Virus record (IMG/VR): IMGVR_UViG_3300009034_000198
Coordinates: 1-24,976 of that record
Length of the DNA stretch: 24,976 bases
Source: a virus
Reading direction: 5' to 3' (one strand)
This document shows positions 19,712 to 24,976 of the stretch, piece by piece; position 1 is the stretch's first letter, and each line of letters starts with the position of its first letter. Below the pieces are notes generated by a model. It had not been told where the DNA came from. It was given only the letters and a program-made list of their open reading frames with translations, and did not search any database. A program made the position numbers and the translations under genes.

Positions 19712-20511
19712 TAGTCTCCCTCGCTTATTGCTAGTCTTAGAAAGTGTTTAAAATTTGCCTTTTCAAAAAGAGTCAAAGGCTCGAGTTCTTTGCGGCTTTC
19801 CTCATTATCTTTCCACTTGGCGACTCTATCGCTTATCACGAGTTTTACGTCATCCAGGGTGTAACCTAAGCTGTAGATCGCTGTTAGGAGGCGCACCGTT
19901 GCGGTATCGCTATCTGAAAAATTTGTGTCCGCTTTTTGATTAAAATAGGCGATGGCCTCTTTTTTGAATTTAGAAAAAGATAATTTTTCGGTTTGCTTTT
20001 TTTCCCTTTCCCTTTGCGATTCCTTTTCCTTTTCTAATTCTTTTCTAGTTCTAATTCTACTTCTACTTCTAATTCCTGGAACATTTCGTAACGGTCCGTT
20101 ACGGGCTCCAATGTCGACTTTTTTTGGCGTTACGGCCCGTTTCGCTTTGTGATGTTTCGTTCCAGTCCGTTTCGGCGGTTCGGGAAAGAGAATTTTGGCC
20201 CGAAGGTCTTTTCGCAGTGGCTGATGTTCGTGGAATTTTATAAGCCTCAAAAAATGGGCAGAATTGACCTGATAGAGTTGTAGTAGTTTCTGCTTCTTCA
20301 ATTCCTTAAGCCATTCGGCAATCTGCTGATCAGTAACATCATCCCTGGCTGTAAAAATAAGCTTGTTAATTTTTTTGGGGTCCGCATAATACCTTCCATC
20401 GTCGTCGGTGTGTGGGATAAGGCGGTCAAAAAGAAGGTTCGCTCCAAACGAGCATTTTGCGAGCTGTTCACATTCGCTTATTTTTCTCCAGATTAGTCTG
20501 GCCTCTGCCAT
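19711..20511 (-). CDS. Replication initiator / replisome organiser, DnaD-like
   Basis: A 266-residue protein. The N-terminal 110 residues look like a winged-helix domain (LIWRKISECEQLAKCSFGAN, LLFDRLIPHTDDDGRYYADP, FLRLIKFHEHQPL). A very basic linker spans 112-178. Residues about 185-262 match the conserved phage C-terminal domain Phg_2220_C: AIAYFNQKADTNF, LGYTLDDVKLVISDRVAKW and LTLFEKANFKHFLRLA. Such proteins bind the phage origin and load the host helicase. The linker-coding DNA (20030-20175) holds repeats that may be that origin. ATG follows GGAGG. Confidence 0.85.
   Translation of the reverse strand: MAEARLIWRKISECEQLAKCSFGANLLFDRLIPHTDDDGRYYADPKKINKLIFTARDDVTDQQIAEWLKELKKQKLLQLYQVNSAHFLRLIKFHEHQPLRKDLRAKILFPEPPKRTGTKHHKAKRAVTPKKVDIGARNGPLRNVPGIRSRSRIRTRKELEKEKESQREREKKQTEKLSFSKFKKEAIAYFNQKADTNFSDSDTATVRLLTAIYSLGYTLDDVKLVISDRVAKWKDNEESRKELEPLTLFEKANFKHFLRLAISEGD
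20032..20175. repeat. Iteron-like repeats inside the initiator gene (candidate replication origin)
   Basis: Five tandem hexamers TTCTAG-TTCTAA-TTCTAC-TTCTAC-TTCTAA at 20043-20072, with another at 20032. Beside them a 17-nt palindrome, CGTAACGG-T-CCGTTACG (20087-20103), and a family of 9-mers: CCGTTACGG 20096, GCGTTACGG 20127, CCGTTTCGC 20137, CCGTTTCGG 20167. An A/T-rich tract follows at 19940-20000. Origins within the linker of the initiator gene are known in lambda-type and Gram-positive phages. Confidence 0.55.
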
Positions 20512-20677
20512 AATTCCTCCTTTTTCTTTTTATGCCCCCCTTGACTCTTTTGCTGCGAGGCTTCCTACCCCTTCGGTCAAAAATCCTGTCCGTTTCCTCT
20601 TTCAGCGCCAGAATTTGAGGATCTCTTATCTGAAAGTCAGCAGGATCAGTGCTTCCAAATTCCCACCCCTGTGCCAC
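20468..20677 (-). CDS. Small basic hypothetical protein
   Basis: A 69-residue product: DPADFQIRDPQILALKEETD, then a strongly basic tail (RRGRKPRSKRVKGGIKRKRR). GTG 20675-20677 has a strong GGAGGG site 4 nt upstream. It overlaps the replication gene by 44 nt. The tail suggests nucleic-acid binding. Its ribosome site lies in a hairpin, so translation may be controlled. Confidence 0.6.
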   Translation of the reverse strand: MAQGWEFGSTDPADFQIRDPQILALKEETDRIFDRRGRKPRSKRVKGGIKRKRRNYGRGQTNLEKNKRM

Positions 20678-20706
20678 CTTTCCCTCCTTTGTGGGCCAGG
20701 GAAAGG
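20677..20706 (-). promoter_or_regulatory. Hairpin that covers a ribosome site
   Basis: On the minus strand CCTTTCCCT (20698-20706) pairs perfectly with AGGGAAAGG (20677-20685), 9 bp with a 12-nt loop. The right arm contains half of the GGAGGG ribosome site and the first base of the GTG start of the small basic gene. GGGCC upstream could pair with GGCCC in the loop as an alternative. Confidence 0.55.
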
Positions 20707-20734
20707 GAGTGAGTCCCAGTCCCGGCCCTTTTTA

Positions 20735-21538
20735 TTATTCGGAAAGTTTCAGCTGCCCTTCTTTATAAAGCGTCTGGCAACGTCCGCATAACAGATTCCC
20801 GCCGCAATATCGCTTTGAAGATGCTACTTCATCCTGGGTTATATCTTTGCCGCAATTCTTGCAGCTGGGCTTCTTTGCCTGCGCCTTTTTAGCCAGGGTC
20901 TCTTCTTTGCTTGGAAACTTGGCTTTCCGGGCATAGACCAGTTTTATTCCCGCCTTCTCAAATTCTTCCTTCGGGATATTTCTAAGGCCAAAGAGAATCT
21001 TCACACCCTCCTTCATACAATCGTGGTAAGCAGCCTTCTTAATGTTGCCCTCATCGATGTCGCTTAGCTCTCTCCTTTCCCCATAAGCCATAGAAAAGAA
21101 TTTATCCCTGGAACTCGCTCGGCCGATACACATGACGATCCTGCCGCCATAGATGGCATCGCACTGATACCAGTATCGGTACCAAGGCCCCTTTTCGTCT
21201 GTACCCAGGTCCTTAACCGGATCCTTCCAATTCACGAATTGAACCCCAGGCGGAAGACTGGCGATTCTTTCCGCGCCAGCACCGGTAAGACATACCGAGC
21301 TCCGGACCCCGCCTTCCTTGGTTTTTGATTCAAAGACTACCCAGTCCTCGGATTTGGCCAGTTTTAGGATTCCATGCCAGATCTTCTCCCGGGCCGCAAG
21401 AAACCTATCGATATTTTCCGCCAGCCATTCTGCCCGTCGGAGTCTTTCAACATCGCTAATTTCTCTCTCCACGAGTTCGGTCGGCTCTTTCTCAACTATC
21501 CCGCGCTCGTCCATTTCAATCTTCTCCTTTTCCTTCAT
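20735..21538 (-). CDS. Putative single-strand annealing / recombination protein with zinc ribbon
   Basis: From ATG 21536-21538 (AAGGAGG, 8 nt) the protein has 267 residues. The segment MAYGERRELSDIDEGNIKKA then AYHDCMKEGVKILFGLRNIP and EEFEKAGI resembles the core of Rad52-like / phage annealing proteins, where an N-x-K-K-A motif precedes a GLRN turn. The C-terminus carries CKNC, YC, LCGRC (about C226, C229, C245, C251, C254), a zinc-ribbon-like knuckle. It sits beside an exonuclease-like gene, the usual partner. The in-frame GTG at 21547 overlaps the ribosome site and was not chosen. Family assignment is tentative. Confidence 0.62.
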   Translation of the reverse strand: MKEKEKIEMDERGIVEKEPTELVEREISDVERLRRAEWLAENIDRFLAAREKIWHGILKLAKSEDWVVFESKTKEGGVRSSVCLTGAGAERIASLPPGVQFVNWKDPVKDLGTDEKGPWYRYWYQCDAIYGGRIVMCIGRASSRDKFFSMAYGERRELSDIDEGNIKKAAYHDCMKEGVKILFGLRNIPKEEFEKAGIKLVYARKAKFPSKEETLAKKAQAKKPSCKNCGKDITQDEVASSKRYCGGNLLCGRCQTLYKEGQLKLSE

Positions 21539-21555
21539 CCTTCTCACCTCCTTTT

Positions 21556-22167
21556 TTATCCGCCCACTTTTACCGACTCCTTTTGATAAATCCGAAGTCC
21601 CGAGATATACCGACTACCCTGGCGAATAGCCTGCATTACTGCCACTGTGTCCAAGGTTAAGTATTCCCGAGGCACCTTGTTAATATCCTGTATCTCATAA
21701 GTCCAAGTCTTTACCATAGTGATTCCTTCCATAGTCTTCGGGACCTCAACCGTAGGCATCGGCGGCGGTGGTGGTGGCGCTTCACCTTTAGCCTCGGCTT
21801 TCTCAACTTGCTTTTGCCTTTCCTTTTCTGCCTTGCGTTGTAATTCCTCCTCTTTTTTCTTGGCTTCTTCCTTAATCTTGATACGATAATCAACCACCTT
21901 GCCCCGGATTATAACATCCGCCTTGATTAGTGGCTCAGCGACCATCTTGAGTTCGGCCTCTATCCTTTTCACATGGTCTTTCAGTGGCGTGATAAAAAAC
22001 TTCTTTCGTTCCTCAAGCACCTTTTTTTTCCCGGCTATCCAATGAAGAACAATGTTAGCATCACTTGCCGTTTCCTCAGAAACTATCTGGAAGTTTTCCG
22101 CCCTGGTAACGATGTTTGCCGACTCGTTCTGGACTACCAGAACCTGTTTGTCCTTTAGCACTTCCAT
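21556..22167 (-). CDS. Coiled-coil recombination-cluster protein of unknown function
   Basis: A 203-residue product. Residues about 35-120 form a long charged coiled coil (KKKVLEERKKFFITPLKDHV, KIKEEAKKKEEELQRKAEKE), then a Pro-rich linker (APPPPPPMP) and a C-terminal domain WTYEIQDINKVPREYLTLDT with MQAIRQGSRYISGLRIYQKE. That last pattern is common in phage proteins encoded next to annealing or RecT-type proteins; the function is not established. ATG follows AAAGGAGG. It overlaps the nuclease gene by 92 nt. Confidence 0.75.
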   Translation of the reverse strand: MEVLKDKQVLVVQNESANIVTRAENFQIVSEETASDANIVLHWIAGKKKVLEERKKFFITPLKDHVKRIEAELKMVAEPLIKADVIIRGKVVDYRIKIKEEAKKKEEELQRKAEKERQKQVEKAEAKGEAPPPPPPMPTVEVPKTMEGITMVKTWTYEIQDINKVPREYLTLDTVAVMQAIRQGSRYISGLRIYQKESVKVGG

Positions 22168-23125
22168 CCTTATCGCCTCCTTTCAAATATTCAATTTTCG
22201 TCTGCCAAGACTTTAGGTCTTTTTCCTCTGTTGCCTTAACATGGCGAACAACTTCCTTTCCTGTAATGTGGAAGTCCCCCACAACTACTTCCGGGCGGTT
22301 CTTGAAGTAATCTTTTACGTGCTTATCCAGGGCGCTATATTCCGCCCTGGAGGGCTTGAGTTCTTCCCGCCGTTTTAGCTCAAGCTCGATGCTCGGGTCA
22401 TCAATAATCTCTACCCCTTCTTTAATGTGGATATCCGGCGCGCAAACTCGCCCTAGGGCCCAGCATCTTCGGCAGATGGAATAATCCTTATGGAAGGGCG
22501 GTGGACTACCCTTTTCGACACAATCCATTACATACTCGCAGCGCTGCAGTATCTTTTCAGTTTCATCATAATTGAGCTGCACAGCAAAATACTTTTTATG
22601 CCCGAGCAAATCGCTGAGAATGTAAATTCCCTCTTCCATATTTTCTCCAAATTCATAAGTCTGCATCTGTCGGGGATACTTGCGGGCCCAGACATACTTG
22701 TTGAAATCCTCTATGCAGTTGATCTGGGTAAATAGGTTTGGGTTTAGACTTTTTGCCTCAAAGGGCAGCCTTACTCCTTCCATTCGGATTTTTCCATCAA
22801 TGTGGCCAACAATGATTATCTTGCCATTTCTGCCTTTGATCTCGAAAGGCTTTTCGCCTTCAACGACATCGAACCCATCCTCTAGCAGTTCTCTACGAAT
22901 TTTTTTGTGTTCTTCGTTTCCCACATTGAATCGGGCCTGGAGTTCCGGCTCTGTCTTGGGTTTATCCTCCCAGTTGATTATCTGGTAGAAAATCTCCCTG
23001 GCGCACTCTCCGATGTCGCTTGCCCGGCACACGGTCTGTCTCTGTTTCCTTGCTTGGGCTTGTAATCGTTGAAGCCGCCGACGCTTAATTTCCTCAATGA
23101 TTTTTTCTGCTATCACTTTTCTCAC
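22076..23125 (-). CDS. Cas4/RecB-like exonuclease with Fe-S cluster
   Basis: A 349-residue PD-(D/E)XK nuclease: GHID (D110), FEAKS (E123, K125) and the Q-x-x-x-Y-like MQTYEF (Q155, Y157) give the active site. One Cys in ASDIGECAREIFY (C41) plus C-x2-C-x6-C at 218-228 (ICRRCWALGRVC) would hold a 4Fe-4S cluster as in Cas4 and AddB. It processes DNA ends for recombination with the neighbouring annealing protein. The last 31 codons, Gly/Ser/Lys-rich, overlap the next gene. GTG at 23125 or 23116 may start; the second has better spacing. Confidence 0.85.
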   Translation of the reverse strand: MRKVIAEKIIEEIKRRRLQRLQAQARKQRQTVCRASDIGECAREIFYQIINWEDKPKTEPELQARFNVGNEEHKKIRRELLEDGFDVVEGEKPFEIKGRNGKIIIVGHIDGKIRMEGVRLPFEAKSLNPNLFTQINCIEDFNKYVWARKYPRQMQTYEFGENMEEGIYILSDLLGHKKYFAVQLNYDETEKILQRCEYVMDCVEKGSPPPFHKDYSICRRCWALGRVCAPDIHIKEGVEIIDDPSIELELKRREELKPSRAEYSALDKHVKDYFKNRPEVVVGDFHITGKEVVRHVKATEEKDLKSWQTKIEYLKGGDKDGSAKGQTGSGSPERVGKHRYQGGKLPDSF

Positions 23126-23135
23126 TTCCTTTCTT

Positions 23136-23378
23136 TTACATTTTCACGGGTCGCCGATTGCAGTGGATATTTTTTGTCCTGATATAACCTTCCATCCAAG
23201 TCTCTGCGTAGCGGCAGACCTCCTCTCTATCAACAAAACTTTCGCCCACTTCGTCCTTCTGGGCTTCCAGGTCTCGAGCGTAGGCCTGGAATTTTCCGTC
23301 CTTGGTCAACCTGACGGCAAATCTATAACCGGCCGGATAACCGACATCTATTTCAGTTCCGTAGCGGTATTCTCTCAT
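23136..23378 (-). CDS. Small hypothetical protein
   Basis: An 80-residue product with a beta-rich first half (YGTEIDVGYPAGYRFAVRLT, FQAYARDL) and a helical second half (DREEVCRYAETWMEGYIRTK). ATG follows AAGGGGTGG. It lies 10 nt before the nuclease gene. No family recognised. Confidence 0.65.
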   Translation of the reverse strand: MREYRYGTEIDVGYPAGYRFAVRLTKDGKFQAYARDLEAQKDEVGESFVDREEVCRYAETWMEGYIRTKNIHCNRRPVKM

Positions 23379-23400
23379 AGGCCACCCCTTTTCTTTTGGA

Positions 23401-23514
23401 TTATTCCCAAGCCCGCATCTTTTCTTCTTCAGTTGGCTCTCTCCTTTTTATCTTCTCTTCGGCAACGAGAAGCCTGGCGAGCCTGTCTGCCGAAATACAG
23501 TTATGACTTTTAAT
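23401..23514 (-). CDS. Possible small gene with an ATT start
   Basis: A frame of 37 codons between two genes reads KSHNCISADRLARLLVAEEK then IKRREPTEEEKMRAWE, a protein-like charged helix. The only initiator-like codon in frame near the start is ATT 23512-23514, overlapping the stop of the preceding gene, with no clear ribosome site. It may be a coupled gene, a decayed one or chance. Confidence 0.35.
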   Translation of the reverse strand: MKSHNCISADRLARLLVAEEKIKRREPTEEEKMRAWE

Positions 23515-23824
23515 ATTCTACTTCATTTATTAGCGTCAAATACTTCATTACTGCTTCGTATGTTTTCTTAAATTCTTGCATATCAGGAAAAGCCTTTACA
23601 AATTCTTGTCCTGCTGAAAGATTGTGATTTATGCTTTTTATTTTTTCTAACAAACTATCTGTTCTACATAATCGTTGATAAAGTTTTTCAACTTTTTCCC
23701 AATCTTCATCAGAGATATCTAAGAAAGAATCAAATTTATCTAATGCCTCTTTTAAATGTTGAGAAAATATTGTTATCTCTTCTTTACCTACCAGAGTATC
23801 TGCAAGCTTCTTTTTTTTCCCCAT
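23510..23824 (-). CDS. Helical hypothetical protein
   Basis: A 104-residue, acidic, all-helical product (FSQHLKEALDKFDSFLDISD, DWEKVEKLYQRLCRT, EFKKTYEAVMKYLTLINEVE). ATG has a strong AGGAGG site directly behind the U-tract of a terminator, so it is expressed only if that hairpin is read through or if the upstream signal is relieved. First gene of the recombination block. Function unknown. Confidence 0.68.
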   Translation of the reverse strand: MGKKKKLADTLVGKEEITIFSQHLKEALDKFDSFLDISDEDWEKVEKLYQRLCRTDSLLEKIKSINHNLSAGQEFVKAFPDMQEFKKTYEAVMKYLTLINEVEY

Positions 23825-23840
23825 TTTACCTGCCTCCTAA

Positions 23841-23888
23841 AACAAAAAACCCTGACAAATCTTGTTTTTCAAGAAATGTCAGGGTCTT
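23841..23888 (-). terminator. Intrinsic terminator in a leader, next to a ribosome site
   Basis: On the minus strand ACCCTGACA (23877-23885), inner CTTG-AAAAA-CAAG hairpin, TGTCAGGGT (23849-23857), then TTTTTGTTTT. It ends 5 nt before AGGAGG of the next gene. Layout is the same as at 13697-13749. Confidence 0.85.
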
Positions 23889-23941
23889 ATCGTCTCACAA
23901 AGGTATCACAAAAGCGTCTACCTTAGCGACTGTTATTATCT

Positions 23942-23947
23942 ATTATA
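23942..23947 (-). promoter_or_regulatory. Candidate -10 box of the recombination operon
   Basis: A perfect TATAAT on the minus strand about 120 nt before the start of the helical gene, with a poor -35 (GTCTCA at 17 nt). Direct repeats AGATGTC stand upstream (about 23961 and 23981) and could bind an activator. In the same interval a 20-codon frame, MSGFRVSDVALVHIIDNNSR, starts at ATG 23984-23986 directly after AGGAG, so the region may instead be a translated leader. Confidence 0.4.
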
Positions 23948-24020
23948 TGTACAAGTGCGACATCTGAGACCCTAAATCCTGACATCTCCTGATATTCTCC
24001 TTATATATTCTCGCAAAATA

Positions 24021-24236
24021 TTAGCTGCTGCTTTTCCCCCTTATCATCCTCATAAACCGAGAAATCAACCATATAATAAGACGCACAAAAGCATAGGCCG
24101 TAACAAGGTAAAGGATAATTTTCAAAATCTCAAGCCCCTCCCATAAGAAAAAGGTTGAGATGACAATAGGATAGCCCAAAAGGATGATAGTGCCGATGAT
24201 AGCAACCAGGCCAAGCCCAATTGTTTTCATCTTCAT
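24021..24236 (-). CDS. Small membrane protein, two spans
   Basis: A 71-residue product with two hydrophobic helices (GLGLVAIIGTIILLGYPIVI, about 6-26, and LEILKIILYLVTAYAFVRLI, about 35-55) and a basic end (SRFMRMIRGKSSS). ATG follows AGGAG. The size and topology would fit a holin or antiholin, or a superinfection-exclusion protein, but no lysis enzyme lies nearby. Confidence 0.68.
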   Translation of the reverse strand: MKMKTIGLGLVAIIGTIILLGYPIVISTFFLWEGLEILKIILYLVTAYAFVRLIIWLISRFMRMIRGKSSS

Positions 24237-24258
24237 TAGGCTGCTCCTAGTTCTAAAA

Positions 24259-24576
24259 TTAAAAAACCAAAGAGATACCCCAGCAAAACGTTACTACCGA
24301 TGCTCCTAATAAAAAGCCACCCACAATCTTCCAGTCTCCGGTTTTAATATCGAAGTCTCCGGTGAACATAGTATAACCAAGCCATCCAGCATATATTGAC
24401 CACCCAATCAAAAGCAGACCCGTTGTTTTAGGGTATTCTTTAGTAGGCTCGATAGAAAGCACATTTTCTCTTTGTTTAAAACGATAAGTTGCACCTAGTC
24501 CAAAATTTGCAGCTAACAAAACCAAACAAAGAAACAAAACTACAAGCTTCCGCGCCCGAACTACTTTCGCTCCCAC
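24259..24576 (-). CDS. Membrane protein with N-terminal signal-like segment
   Basis: A 105-residue product. A basic start (AKVVRARK) leads into a hydrophobic segment (LVVLFLCLVLLAANFGLGA) that resembles a signal peptide or anchor; two more spans follow (GLLLIGWSIYAGWLGYTMF and VGGFLLGASVVTFCWGISLV). The GTG start (24574-24576) has only a weak site. Function unknown. Confidence 0.6.
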   Translation of the reverse strand: MGAKVVRARKLVVLFLCLVLLAANFGLGATYRFKQRENVLSIEPTKEYPKTTGLLLIGWSIYAGWLGYTMFTGDFDIKTGDWKIVGGFLLGASVVTFCWGISLVF

Positions 24577-24683
24577 CCTACTACCGTCCCGACAGCTCTG
24601 GCGCCTACGCCCCTGTACGATCTGGGCTCTACGATCTTAACGTTTACCAGGGCGTCTCCTCCCAACCCTCCAGCATCACTCAA
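24561..24683 (-). CDS. Possible small gene with TTG start
   Basis: A 40-codon frame starts at TTG 24681-24683, overlapping the preceding TGA as TTGA, and fills the gap between two membrane-protein genes. Its second half looks like real protein (ALVNVKIVEPRSYRGVGARA, ending VGTVVGWERK). No ribosome site is obvious except by coupling, so this is tentative. Confidence 0.4.
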   Translation of the reverse strand: MSDAGGLGGDALVNVKIVEPRSYRGVGARAVGTVVGWERK

Positions 24684-24901
24684 AAGAAAAATAACTTTAA
24701 AAGAAATCCTACGATAATTATAAAAGCAAGAACACTACCCTCTATTACCGACGGATATTTGAAACGCAACTTTTTAATTACCATATCGCCGAATTCTCCC
24801 CTGACTTTTTTAATTACAGGGAGTTTTTCGCCGAAGAACCTTAATCCTACCCAAAATCCTATGAATCCGCCAATTACTAATCCAAGAATGAGATTATCCA
24901 T
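24680..24901 (-). CDS. Small membrane protein, two spans
   Basis: A 73-residue product: a Gly-rich membrane helix (LILGLVIGGFIGFWVGLRFF), a basic loop (VRGEFGDMVIKKLRFKYPSV) and a second helix (VLAFIIIVGFLLKLFFF). The first helix resembles that of the DUF3789-like protein at 14745-14903. The ribosome site is weak (GGGG). It follows a structured region at the right edge. Function unknown. Confidence 0.62.
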   Translation of the reverse strand: MDNLILGLVIGGFIGFWVGLRFFGEKLPVIKKVRGEFGDMVIKKLRFKYPSVIEGSVLAFIIIVGFLLKLFFF

Positions 24902-24919
24902 CCCCAGGCTCTGCTTTTA

Positions 24920-24973
24920 AAATAAAAAAGCCGACGGGCTGCGAGCTTTGACTTTGCCGAAGCAAAGCGTTCG
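24920..24973 (-). terminator. Probable terminator / structured leader at the right edge
   Basis: On the minus strand CTTTGC-TTCG-GCAAAG forms a 6-bp hairpin closed by a stable UUCG loop (about 24951-24966), then a short AGCC-CGTC-GGCT stem is followed by TTTTTTATTTT (24920-24941). The terminator stem is only 4 bp, so strength is uncertain. It could end an operon that lies to the right. Confidence 0.45.
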
Positions 24974-24976
24974 GTT

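Noticed and set aside
21711-21893. Minus-strand Arg-rich frame of 60 codons
   Set aside because: It is a shifted frame inside the coiled-coil gene; the Lys/Glu codons read out of frame give Arg-rich sequence.
1-24976. CRISPR array, tRNA, rRNA or insertion sequence
   Set aside because: I saw no regularly spaced repeats with spacers, no cloverleaf with a CCA end, and no transposase or terminal inverted repeats. A tRNAscan-SE run could still find an atypical tRNA.

Overview
The window is part of the genome of an uncultured tailed bacteriophage (Caudoviricetes) with a short-tailed, P22/N4-like virion plan. The evidence is a P22-type portal, an N4-gp56-type major capsid protein, an adaptor, a nozzle-like beta-propeller protein and a C1q-like fibre, and no tape measure or tail-tube genes. 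Classical AGGAGG ribosome sites and sigma70-type promoters point to a bacterial host, which I cannot name. No integrase, DNA polymerase or recognisable lysis gene is present, so this is a fragment. Every protein gene reads on the minus strand, so gene order runs from high to low coordinates.

Right part (24976 to about 13890, early and middle genes). Small membrane proteins come first. A leader with an intrinsic terminator follows, then a recombination block: Cas4/RecB-like Fe-S nuclease, a coiled-coil partner and a putative annealing protein with a zinc ribbon. Next is a DnaD-like replication initiator whose linker-coding DNA carries iteron-like repeats, then many small accessory genes, including two ribbon-helix-helix-like proteins across the window, zinc-ribbon proteins, a tandem paralogous pair and a TIR-like protein. 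The block ends with a RuvC-type resolvase and an HNH nuclease.

Left part (13800 to 1, structural genes). A clear promoter (TTGACG-17-TAAACT) feeds a leader with competing terminator and antiterminator hairpins. A ribbon-helix-helix gene has its own, apparently leaderless promoter and two tandem terminators. Then come small and large terminase subunits, four small basic proteins, portal, scaffold (behind another internal terminator), capsid, a three-gene sugar-type cassette (DUF115/MptE-like protein plus two methyltransferases), adaptor, fibre, nozzle, a GNAT-like protein and two putative internal virion proteins; the last runs off the left edge.

The most striking element is at 16176-16350. 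It is the only convincing plus-strand gene: a perfect TTGACA box, a 17-nt spacer, TATGTT, then about 140 nt that fold into a closed three-way-junction RNA with two GNRA tetraloops, ending in a U-tract. I recognise no known RNA family in it. Longer gene-free stretches, all under 300 nt, are 13682-13893, 16155-16356, 23825-24020 and 8322-8492; each holds regulatory or RNA structure described below. Several real genes shorter than 60 codons are included.
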